Below, one piece after another: positions 13,701-22,600 of a stretch of DNA of 64,000 nucleotides. How positions within the stretch are numbered: the first letter of the stretch is position 1; every line of letters starts with the position of its first letter. The notes under the pieces were generated by a model. It was given only the letters and a program-made list of their open reading frames with translations. It did no database searches and had not been told where the DNA came from. Origin of the DNA: Clytia hemisphaerica (taxonomy: Eukaryota > Cnidaria > Hydrozoa > Leptothecata > Clytiidae); contig CACVBU010000789.1 in assembly GCA_902728285.1 (NCBI GenBank), positions 400,481 through 464,480 of the forward strand, in the 5' to 3' direction. The position numbers and the translations under genes were made by a program.

Positions 13701-16028
13701 CTTGAATTTCATTATAGCTGTTATCAAATGTGTCAGATTGTACTCTGCACCCGATTTTATCCCACGTTCGATCTCCATTCTAGACGGATCTTAGAAACAC
13801 TTAACCTATAATCCTAAAACCCATTCCCGTTCGAGATTATATTTTGAACAAAAGGCGACTGTCTGATGACAATATCATTTTTTCTTGTTGTTTACAGTTT
13901 GGTTTCATCGCGTACAACCATGACGACGGAAAAAGCGTATTTTTCCACATGTCTGAGGTTCAAAATGAAAACGGCAAAGAGTTAAAGGTAAAAAAAATTT
14001 TCGAATTGTACGCTACAAAAGTGCAGGGCTCGTGAAGATTCACAAATGATTTTACATCTTTATTGTACTATTGTACTTTATTGTCGATCTGGTAGTTGAG
14101 AGGTCAGAGTTTCACCTCTTGAAAATTTTCGTTCAGTTCAGCTCTTCCCAGATTGATTTCCTACCATATATAATTATTTTTATTTGATCGGCAAAAAGGT
14201 AGGTTTACCTACTTTTATGATAACGTTGATCCATGCTCCTCGATAACTAGAGTTCTTTCAAAGCTCCTCGATTTTTTATTATTTATCATTGATTTCGTTG
14301 ACAGCAAGGTGACGAAGTTTCTTTCATGTTGGTGCAGAATCACAAGAATGCAAAGAAGAGCGCCATACGTGTTCAGAAAATCATGTAAGATTCATAGATG
14401 TCCAGTGAAAGAGAATTATATTAAGATTTTAAATCATTTCAACAATAGGCCATTTCACGGTCGAAATGGATCATGGGTAATCAGGACTGATTGCGCCTCC
14501 ATTACGGCTTCCCGTTGGCTAGACGCAAAAATCTTCAATTTTTTTCAAAACTTTGGACCAATAGTAAGTCGTTATTAGCGCGCAGTGGTCCTGATTACCC
14601 ATTACGCTTTGCGACTGTGAAATGGCCTATTTTTTTGTTTTTATTGTTCTTTACGTTCTATTAATCATCATCAGTATACTTACTCGACTAGAGAGTTTGA
14701 TTGGTGTTTTAATTGTGAAGGAATTGTTTAGTTCATTTAGTCATACTTGCCTTCTATCAGATAGTACCTTAAAGGTCTCAAAGACTGATGGCTGGAATAC
14801 GCAAGGCAGAAAACTTCCAGGACCTTATAATGTGGGGGACTGGAATTTAAGAATGATCAAAAGATAAATCAGTGGGGACTTTTAATTAGGTACCCGAGAA
14901 TAGTTTGTCATCAAACAGACATTAGCAGTTAGATTCATGACTTTCCTGAATTTTATGAATTTTCACGGTGTAATACTAAAGTTTTTAAATTTGTTTCCTT
15001 TTTTTTCTCCTTAGTGACGAAAGACCTGAACATTTATTGAGAAGACGAAGTCACAAATTCTCTGAATCTCAGACATTCAAGTAAGCTCGATTAATTCTCC
15101 AAATCCATGTATTTATTTCTTCTTTTGATTTCTCTCAATGTGTTTTTTCATAAAAAATTTGAATATGGGGGGGGGGTGGAGGATATAACATATTTTGGAA
15201 ATTTACCCCCCGGACATTTTGACATTTGACCCCCGGACAGCAGGTCTAACCCCATGGACAATCAAAATTACCCCCAAACAGAGCAAGTTTTCCCCTCGGA
15301 CAAGGCAAATTTTGTAGATTTCTCACTACCCCCCCCCCCCCCCCCCCCCCCCCCGCGGACACTTTATCTTCCACCCCACATGTACGGACATTTTCTAAAA
15401 GAGCCCAATTGGCGGTGATTGTTTTGTTTTTCTTTTCTTTTTTACATCCATTACCCTCCTGAAAAGGCCAAGTTGTAAAAATAATTGTAACAAGGTGCTC
15501 AATAAACGGGTGGATTGGATCTGAATTAGAATACCATTAAACACGGATTTATAGTTCCCATTTTCCAAGTAGACGTTTGAACTTTGTACATCTGAATACG
15601 TTTAATACGCCCCTAATAAAAAAAATGTTTATTTGGCAATGTTGTTGTTTATTTGGCAATATTATTATTGGTACATTGTTTAGTATACCGAACGATTGTT
15701 CTTAGGTAGAGTCAGCGTGACAAACATTCAGTTTGGTCAATCTTTAGGTTCCTATTCTTATCATATCACTATTTTGTTTATCCGTAACACAACTTCTCCT
15801 TTTTCCAGGGTTTCAGTCCTACGTCATCCTACTGGTCCAGACGGTACAACTGGATTTGCTCTCAAGCGGAAATCGATCGCCAGTGAAGCGGAAATGACCA
15901 CCGCCGCTACCACTGACGCTACTGCCACTAACGAAGAATTGGTACTGGAGAATGGTGCAGTTTGTGAAGATACTGCTATTAAAGAATCGATGATCAAAGA
16001 GCAAGTGGAAGCTCTGTCAGTCGCTTAA
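634..16028 (+). CDS. CSDE1: CSDE1/UNR, cold-shock-domain RNA-binding protein (16 coding exons)
   Basis: Coding exons: 634-648, 1628-1931, 2289-2491, 2720-2885, 3257-3405, 9443-9674, 9984-10189, 10574-10621, 11251-11402, 11918-12386, 12726-13001, 13353-13460, 13898-13987, 14305-14384, 15015-15080, 15809-16028. All phases agree and give 2784 nt, 927 aa. Five canonical cold-shock domains begin near residues 68, 230, 394, 560 and 768; each carries the G-x-V/I...GFI...(V/I/L)FFH-x-SE signature (for example YGFIERA...IFFHYSEY). Non-canonical CSD-like segments lie between them, as known for UNR. The C-terminus (VLRHPTGPDGTTGF) is a SUZ-C motif. Start choice: an in-frame TAA at 586-588 precedes ATG 634 in the same exon. 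UNR is a cytoplasmic regulator of mRNA translation and decay. The protein is longer than the roughly 800-aa vertebrate form because of an Asn/Ser/Gln-rich N-terminus and a low-complexity insert in exon 12726-13001. Confidence 0.96.
3540..3660 (+). repeat. dispersed repeat copy in CSDE1 intron (CCGTCTC family)
   Basis: This stretch starts TTCCGTCTCAG and continues through a CATAATTC block and TTATTTGC. A diverged copy lies in another CSDE1 intron at about 11705-11820, in the same order and orientation. No clear terminal repeats or target duplication were found. Confidence 0.45.
5121..8772 (+). CDS. transposon-encoded protein, probable unclassified transposase (3 exons)
   Basis: Exon A 5121-5244 encodes a Cys pair (CFICQED) typical of a zinc-binding start. 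Exon B runs from about 5485 to 6031 and has several Cys/His pairs (CFFCNDF...HRC; YHLKCLVQFYNQ). Exon C 6395-8772 encodes 792 residues. B to C joins in phase (GAA G|GA). A to B does not join in phase at any obvious acceptor, so that border is uncertain or broken. Exon C carries ITADQP (D codon 7672-7674), LGPLHIEM (H 7758, E 7764), GDWLEGSGW, VDQAHEQNNK (D 8295, E 8307) and GGAIGILDSP...RWSVAGP. From memory, this set recurs in unclassified transposon proteins of cnidarians and other animals. Spaced acidic residues would fit an RNase H-fold nuclease; that is inference. Exon C is free of stops and frameshifts, so the copy may be young. Confidence 0.7.
6128..6318. mobile_element. small inverted-repeat element inside the transposon intron
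   Basis: Inside intron B/C of the transposon gene, a 40-base arm at about 6137-6180 (CATTGAGTTTAAAACCCGG then GGCTAGAGGAGAG) returns inverted at about 6274-6312 (CTCTCCTCTAGCC...GGGTTTTAAACTCAATG). It looks like a MITE nested in the larger element. It may be older than the element's spread if every copy carries it. Confidence 0.6.
10670..11148. mobile_element. Harbinger-like MITE with TAA target duplication
   Basis: The ends are GGGGCCGTCCACA and TGTGGACGGCCCC, flanked by TAA at 10667-10669 and 11149-11151. Inverted subterminal blocks contain GTACGTACG / GCTTGCGTACAGGGGGAGGG. A 3-bp TWA duplication with a GGGGC-type terminus is typical of PIF/Harbinger-derived non-autonomous elements. It sits in the CSDE1 intron between exons 10574-10621 and 11251-11402. 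Confidence 0.8.
11705..11820 (+). repeat. dispersed repeat copy in CSDE1 intron (CCGTCTC family)
   Basis: Second copy of the repeat at 3540-3660: CCGTCTC start, TATATA centre, CATAATTCA block, then an ATTTGC block. Just upstream (11520-11580) a short ACGTTAC / GAGACCC motif is repeated three times. Confidence 0.4.
14448..14627. mobile_element. 180-bp MITE with TA target duplication
   Basis: The terminal inverted repeat GGCCATTTCAC / GTGAAATGGCC is extended by an inner inverted block (ATGGGTAATCAGGAC / GTCCTGATTACCCAT). TA flanks both sides (14446-14447, 14628-14629). It lies in the CSDE1 intron after exon 14305-14384. Confidence 0.8.
15166..15406. mobile_element. GGGCTCTT MITE family, copy 1 (left end missing)
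   Basis: The C-rich body repeats ACCCCC-GGACA, a 30-base C tract lies at about 15325-15354, and the right end is CGGACATTTTCTAAAAGAG followed by CCC. The same family occurs complete at 41060-41303. The matching left outer end is absent here, so this copy is truncated. It lies in the last CSDE1 intron. Confidence 0.7.
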
Positions 16029-17262
16029 ATTCTCAACCAACTGTTCATCTCTGTACAAATCTTTCTCTCTGTTTCTCCTTTATTCTACTCTCTTCACTTC
16101 TATCAACCTTAGAAGCCTTACATAAAAGAGACTTCCCATCCTTCACAATCTAATTTATGGATGATTAGCTGTTAAATGCTATTACATCAACTTGATTTAG
16201 CTCCCCGAATCTAATAACCTGAAATCTAAGAAGTAACTAAACAAATGGGGTCAAATACAACACAATTTTTTTTTCGATGAACGAAACCTTCGGAATTTTT
16301 AAAAAAGAATGAAGTGTTTTTTTTTTTTCGTGTTTTTTGTTTGTTTGTTTTTGGGCCATGATTCCACACTTTAAAAGTTGTTGTTGTTCTATATTAGAAT
16401 TATTTATTCCCAAATTGTAAATCCTATGTTTTTTCTCTCTCTTTTTGTCTTCATCTCCTTAAGTTTCAGTATAACTGGAATCAACTCTCATCTCTTCCTC
16501 TCAAAATTTCAAACCGTTGTTTTGTTTTCAAAACATTGTAATCGTTTTTGTGTATAGTTTTTTTGTCTAATGTTTTTTGTTGACATTTATTTCCCAAAAG
16601 AATATTAGTTGTATTCGCATATACATGACTTGACACGACGAAAAGGTTAGTTCCTGTATATGTAAAGCAACCAGTATTTTTTAATAATCTGAGTTAAAGG
16701 AATTTTATACCAACTGTTTTTAACTTGGGAGTAAAACAATATAATTTTATCGTTTAGTTATAGAAAAAATTAGAATTTTGCATTTTGAATGTGTAGACAG
16801 ACAAAAACCCTCAAAATATTAAAAATGTAATCATATTCGAAATTTTTTTTACATCAGAAAGTTTATACATAGCTTTTATTATTAGATCAGATCTTGAACA
16901 TATTACAGGGGGAATGAAATTCAGGATCCAGGGGAAATTTGTTACATACTGCACAAATGAAGTCCCACGCTACTGTACAAGAATTTTCTCAAAAACTAAT
17001 TGTAACTGACGCTTTTTGGTGGTTTTGCACAAATTCAAACCTGAACTAGTCAACCTTACAGATCCCGGCTAAAGTATATTACTGTATTACGTTCACTACC
17101 GTTGTAACTAGAACAATAATATTCTCCAATATTTTTTTGTTTTATGTTTGTTTTGTATTGCATACAGAAAATGCTTTTTAACAATCTTTCGTGTTAAAGA
17201 AAGCTAACTCCAAAAAAAAAAAAGAATAAATATCGAAAAAAATTGAATAAAAAGACGTAAAA
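16029..17262 (+). other. CSDE1 3' UTR and poly(A) signals
   Basis: A T-rich non-coding tail follows the CSDE1 stop. AATAAA hexamers at 17225-17230 and 17246-17251 are the likely cleavage signals, giving a 3' UTR of about 1.2 kb. The exact end cannot be fixed from sequence alone. Confidence 0.55.
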
Positions 17263-17674
17263 TACTTTTAAAAATGTTGAAAAAAAATGAAAATCATGAA
17301 AAAGAAGCATCAAATAACTGAAAATTATAATTGTGTCTTTTTTGTTTTAAAAGCACGAAATGGAGTTTTTACAAGCTCTAATTTGATTTGGTTGGTTGGT
17401 CGTTAATTGTTACTTTTTTCTAAAGAACACGTCATTTTTATTACTTCAAATGACCAATTATTAAAGTATCTTATAAAAACTCCATCTCATCTGGTTTCAT
17501 GTTTCAAACGCTCAAAATTCTCGCCAAAGTTATCAAGAAATCAAGGAGGGGGTATCTAATCTTACCTTTGCCACTTTCACCAGCCTCGGACAGAGTTACA
17601 AAAATAGGCTTTTGTAGTGTGTAGGGAAAGCGCCTTTTTCGGTTGAAAGTTTTTAGAAAATAATCCCGTCTCGG

Positions 17675-17943
17675 TCTAGTTCTGCTAGACCATAGCCATT
17701 ATAAAAAACCCCGATCTGGCAATGTATCGTTTTAGCTTTTTGTTCAATTTTTAACTTGCGGTTTGCACACTTTTTTTATCACGTTACCAAAATCTCCTCT
17801 TGAGATTGGTCTATTATTCAATCACATGATCAAAAAGTTTGCAAAATAAATCGATTTTGGTACGTAAGCTCCATCTTTTAACAATAAAAAGAGACGAAAG
17901 CCTCCCAGACCAGTGTTTTTATAATGACTATGGCCAGACTAAC
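17675..17943. mobile_element. inverted-repeat element in the CSDE1-ATP5F1C intergenic region
   Basis: A block CCATAGCCATTATAAAAA at about 17690 reappears inverted at about 17919 (TTTTTATAATGACTATGG), with further partly matching outer sequence (GATCTGG / CCAGACC). The borders are approximate and no target duplication was identified. Confidence 0.5.
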
Positions 17944-17992
17944 CTTTTCTTCTATTTTTTGAATTCTGACTTTGATCTTTTTTGGTGCAATT

Positions 17993-18245
17993 CAGTGGCG
18001 TAGGAAGCATTTTCATATTGGGGGGGGGGGCTGAAGTTTAGTGACACCGCGAGGGCCAACCATAGTTTGGCCCGAGGGGGAAAATTTTGAAAATTGAGCT
18101 CTAGAAAAATACACTAAAAACATGCACATAAAAGACAATTATGACAAATTGAAAAAGAAAAACTTTGCATTTTGCAAAATAACCATTTTTGAAAAAATTA
18201 TTGGGGCATAGCCCCCCTTGCTCCCCCCCAGTTGCTACGACACTG
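17993..18245. mobile_element. CAGTGGCGTAG MITE with 5-bp target duplication
   Basis: The ends are CAGTGGCGTAGGAA and TTGCTACGACACTG, flanked by CAATT at 17988-17992 and 18246-18250. The interior holds a G tract after the left end, a C-rich tract near the right end and a TTTGCAAAATAACCATTTTTG block. A reverse-oriented relative lies at 40329-40552. Confidence 0.8.
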
Positions 18246-18539
18246 CAATTAAACGTGAAATACACTCAGCTCTGCTACAGAGTTGGAATTTTATTGAGTA
18301 AGGGATGGAAGTGTATAGACTATGCTATAGTCTAAGAGTAGTAAGACGAATCACTCTCTAAGAAAAAAGCCCAAAGCCGAAGAAAATTCACAAACTGTTT
18401 TTTTTTTTTTTTTTTTGCTGTTTCTTCAAAACTCTCCCGCCGATTTTTCTTCCCGTCTACCGTCATAACAGCTGTAAACTCCGAATAGTTTTAAAATTCT
18501 ACGATTTTATACTAGACGAACGTTGAATTAGTAGGATTA

Positions 18540-19268
18540 GTCGCGCGGCTGAGGTCGAAAAACGTTTCATTTCGTGATACATCTTTTAGATTCCAAAAAA
18601 AACAACGGAAACTCGCGAATTAGTATGTGTAGATTACAAAATCAAAAAGTTTCCGCGATATTATCGTGCAAGTAACAAGTAATTGGCGATTTTTTGCGTT
18701 TCCAGGCAAAATTGCAAGGCCTGGAAATTCATTATTTTTGGGGGGTCTTCAAATTAAAAAAAGACCTATATCACATGATAGAGCTCTTCAAACTGAGCAA
18801 AAAAGTGTATTACACCAAAGTCCCAACTTCTCTAGATCAAAATTTATTGGCCTATTTGTGGTAAAAAACTGATGGAAAACAGGGAATTTCCCCACAATCT
18901 GCATTAATTTATGCAAAATTAAACACCTTTTTGACCACAAATAGGCCCATAACTTTTGATCTAGAGAAGTTGGGACTTTGTTGTAATACACTTTTTTGCT
19001 CAGTTTGAAGAGCTCTATCATGTGATATAGGTCTTTTTTTAATTTGAAGACCCCCCCCAAAAATCATGAATTTCCAGGCCTTGCAATTTTGCCTGGAAAC
19101 GCAAAAAATCGCCAATTACTTGTTACTTGCACGATAATATCGCGGAAACATTTTGATTTTGTAATCTACACATACTAATTCGCGAGTTTCCATCGAAAAA
19201 AGTGGAATCTAAGAGGTGTATCACGAAAATCATTTTCTAGCCACTTTTTTCGACCTCAGCCGCGCGAC
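18540..19268. mobile_element. 729-bp hairpin MITE with about 330-bp arms and TA duplication
   Basis: The arms begin GTCGCGCGGCTGAGGTCGA and mirror each other almost completely, leaving a loop of about 60 bases near 18870-18930. TA flanks both ends (18538-18539, 19269-19270). The transcript would fold into one long hairpin. Open frames seen within it on both strands mirror each other and are not genes. Intergenic, about 400 bp upstream of ATP5F1C. Confidence 0.85.
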
Positions 19269-19616
19269 TAGATCAGGAGAACGTCAACAAGTCTTTGCAA
19301 AGAAGTCAAAAGTAAAGACAACTAAGATCTTCTTTTTTTTGTCAAAGATAATAAAAGGAATCGGGTGCAAAGAGTCCGAAGACTTGCGAAATTTTATCAT
19401 AGTGGCACGATTTCTTTATTTTGAGGCTGTGCTGCATACGTAACTACTATGTACCTGGTAATGAATTTTGAAATTAGCCGTCGATACTGGGTCCTGTGTG
19501 TCTGTATACAGACAAATACGTAACAGCGACGTAAAAGTCAAGAGGACGATAAAATAAGACGGACGTACAATCGTAACACGGTAGCCGTTTCCCGAATTTG
19601 TTTACATCGCATAAGT

Positions 19617-19627
19617 ACGCATGCGCA
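19617..19627. promoter_or_regulatory. candidate NRF1 site upstream of ATP5F1C
   Basis: ACGCATGCGCA sits 56 bases before the start codon and matches the palindromic NRF1 consensus GCGCATGCGC at all but one position. NRF1 is a known activator of nuclear respiratory-chain genes in animals. That it binds here is inference. Confidence 0.45.
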
Positions 19628-19682
19628 GCTCCTATATTATCGTCCGGCGAGAAGGTTCACTTTTACAGCAAGATCTTTCAAA

Positions 19683-22600
19683 ATGGCCGCTCCAAAGATG
19701 TTCGCACGTTTGGCTGTCCAAAATACCGCGTAAGTATTTTTTTAACTTGTGTTTTGAGATTTTATTTGAAAGAAAATTTCAACCCATACTTTAACAGTGT
19801 AGTTCATTAACAATATATACATTTTGTTTTAAAATTTCAAGTCTTTAACTGGAGAAAACAAAACATGATCTGTTCTAATTCCACCTGTCCTGTGTGATTT
19901 TGAGCAGACAAACCAGGTTCTAGCATACTATAATTTATCCTATTTGATGTGACCTCAATGCAATAGACATGGAAAATTTCAGGTGCAAAATGGAAAATGT
20001 CTGATGTCCAGTCAGACATTTTTCAACAACACTGGACAAATTTTAGACTGCACGTTGGTCTAAGAACTAAGACCTTTTCGCCTTTCCATCCGCCATCTTG
20101 AATTGTATGCAAAAATAGAGGAACGAAAAAGCTGTGGTTGGATTTAGTTGGAAAGTATGCAAAACATATGCAAGTTTACACAAAGATTAAAACGTTAACA
20201 AAGCATCTTATAAAGAAATATTATAATCATTAGAACAATAAAAGATGGAATTTCTTAGGGGTCACTCACATATCGATTCTTCCCACGACTAACGTCAAAT
20301 TGACGCTAATTTGAAAACCCCCCCACCCCCACCTCTTAACGTCAAAGTTCAAAAATTATCAAAAATCGATGAAAATTTTCTCCTTCACTTTCATCGTTGT
20401 TTCGTCAGCCATCTTTAATTTCGCTACGGCTTGCTCAGGCAGTTTACATTTAAAAAATAATGGAGATAATTTCTAAACTTTTTTCAGAAAGTTGCCGGAA
20501 TTAATTATCTCCATAATCAAAATCAACAGAAAAGCCGCATTTCACAAAAAAAAGACCGACCGTCGGCGAAATTCAAGGGCCGTGCGGACCGTCTGAACAA
20601 AAGGAACTCGAGACGTAAACATCGGGGGCCGTTTGTTTTGGTTAAAATTTCTGTAAAATAACGAAGCGAACGAATATTTAGGTATGTAAAAGGAAAAAAA
20701 GAAATATGGAAAGTAACATTTGTCACGGAATAAACGTATTAAAAATCGATATTTCTGGTGAAATTTCTTAGCGTCAAAGACTCTAACCCACCCACCCCTT
20801 CGCGTCAATTTGACGTTAGTCGTGGGAAGAATCGATATGTGAGTGACCCCTTAATCCAAAAAGGAATATTTACAGAGGTTGGCAAACGATATCATACTCC
20901 AGGATGCATCGTCTCTTATTTTCTCCCTATTTTCTACTTTCCTATCTTCTATCCTGATTTTCTGTCTTTCTCAAGTGTTTCTAACTGTTTTCTAAGTATT
21001 TTTCTGAGATTTGCCCGTACCGGTGAAACAGGTCTCCGACCCCGGCTCGAACCACCAAATGCAATCAACCTTGGTTTACAAACCCAATGCCTAACCGCTT
21101 ACGCCAACGAGACACGACAGAAAGCCGTCATTCACAAATACTTATAGCGTGTAATTTACAGACCTTAATTAAGAAAGCTCCCAACCCTACCGGTGCCCCT
21201 ACAAGGATCCCTACGGGATCCTAAGTTAAGTCACAGGGTACGAATGCCCCTAAGAAGGCCTTCGGCCTTATATTTTGACTCTCGAGCTCCAACCCTAACC
21301 CTAACTGATAATAACCGAACCCCCGTCTAGGTCCGCGGATTGAAAAATTTCACTTGCATCCTGGAGTATGATATCGTCTGCCAACCAGAACAACAAAAGC
21401 CTTTTAGAAATTTGTTCTTAAAGACATTGCATATTCTGTTTTCATGCCGTTAAAAAATTCCACCAAGACTAGGGAGGTCAGGGCAAAATTTCAAACTCAT
21501 CTAATCACTTTGAAAATAAGTCCATCTGAAAAAGGGTAAAAAATGCAAAAAAATGAAGGGTCATAGACCTCTCAGAAAAAAGCGGTTCCGAAGATACGCC
21601 ATTTTTTGTGGCTTAAAAAACAGCTCTTTCGGTAACAAATGGCCTAGACTAATAAATGGGTGGCTAGTTCGAAACACGGGGCACGGGTCACAGGGCACGG
21701 GGTGACGGGGCAGCTCAGATCAAAGTAATTCAAACAGAAAATGTTTTAAAAACACTAAAAATTATAAAAAAAATCAATTTTAAGGTATTTTATCCACGTA
21801 TGACTATTTAAAACGCTAAAACCTAACCACGTGCTTTCCATGTGCTTTCGAAGTTTGCGTCGTTTATAATGCAGACCAGAAAACACCGCAACATATTACA
21901 TACATATAATAAGCTTATATTATCAATAATACACTTTTAGTGTTATATGCATGTTACTGTATATGTTATACGTAAGTAATATACATATTACAATTCCCAT
22001 CGCCTGAAAAAGCAAGCTTTCTCAAGAAAATGATAGTCATAGTTTGCAGAGGGGTATGAACCCCCCTAGGTTTATTTCATCCCCCCCTATATACCCATCC
22101 CCCCCTTTTGTAATGAAATCTTATCCCCCCCTTTTTTTTTACAGAAAATCCGTTTCGAAGGAAACTCGCTTTCCCACCTACCAGCAAAATTATCAACAAG
22201 AAAGAGTATGAAGTATTATAGTCACGAGCCAACTTTAAAACACAAACTGTGACAATTTGTATTTGATTAGAAAATTGACCAAAATTTCCAAACCCCCCCT
22301 TTTTTATTTGATCCCCCCCTACATTCCCATCCCCCCTAGTTTTTTCGGCAGATCTCGGTACCCCCCCTACAAAGGCCCTCCAGAAAGTTGGCATCCCCCC
22401 CTATTAAAAAGGGGGGGTGCAAACTATGGATAGTACGGCTATTGTTAAATCATATCTCATTATATCCCCTCCATCACCTTGAGTATGAATATAATTTTAA
22501 TGGATAATAACGTAGAAATGATGGTATGATGGTGTCAATATTTTCCACCTACCATTATGAATTTTTAATAAAAATGACGTAATTATACTCATATCTCTAA

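Noticed and set aside
14309..14578. 89-codon open frame starting in a CSDE1 exon
   Set aside because: Its start lies in the real exon 14305-14384 in another frame, and it runs into a MITE; the canonical donor at 14385 and a phase-consistent next exon explain the region better.
18666..19115. Open frames on both strands reading ...GLQIKKRPISHDRALQTEQK
   Set aside because: The same peptide appears on + and - strands because the region is a hairpin; it is not a gene.
21285..21305. Telomere-like CCCTAACCCTAAC
   Set aside because: Only two to three units and inside a MITE; too short to imply a telomeric or interstitial array.
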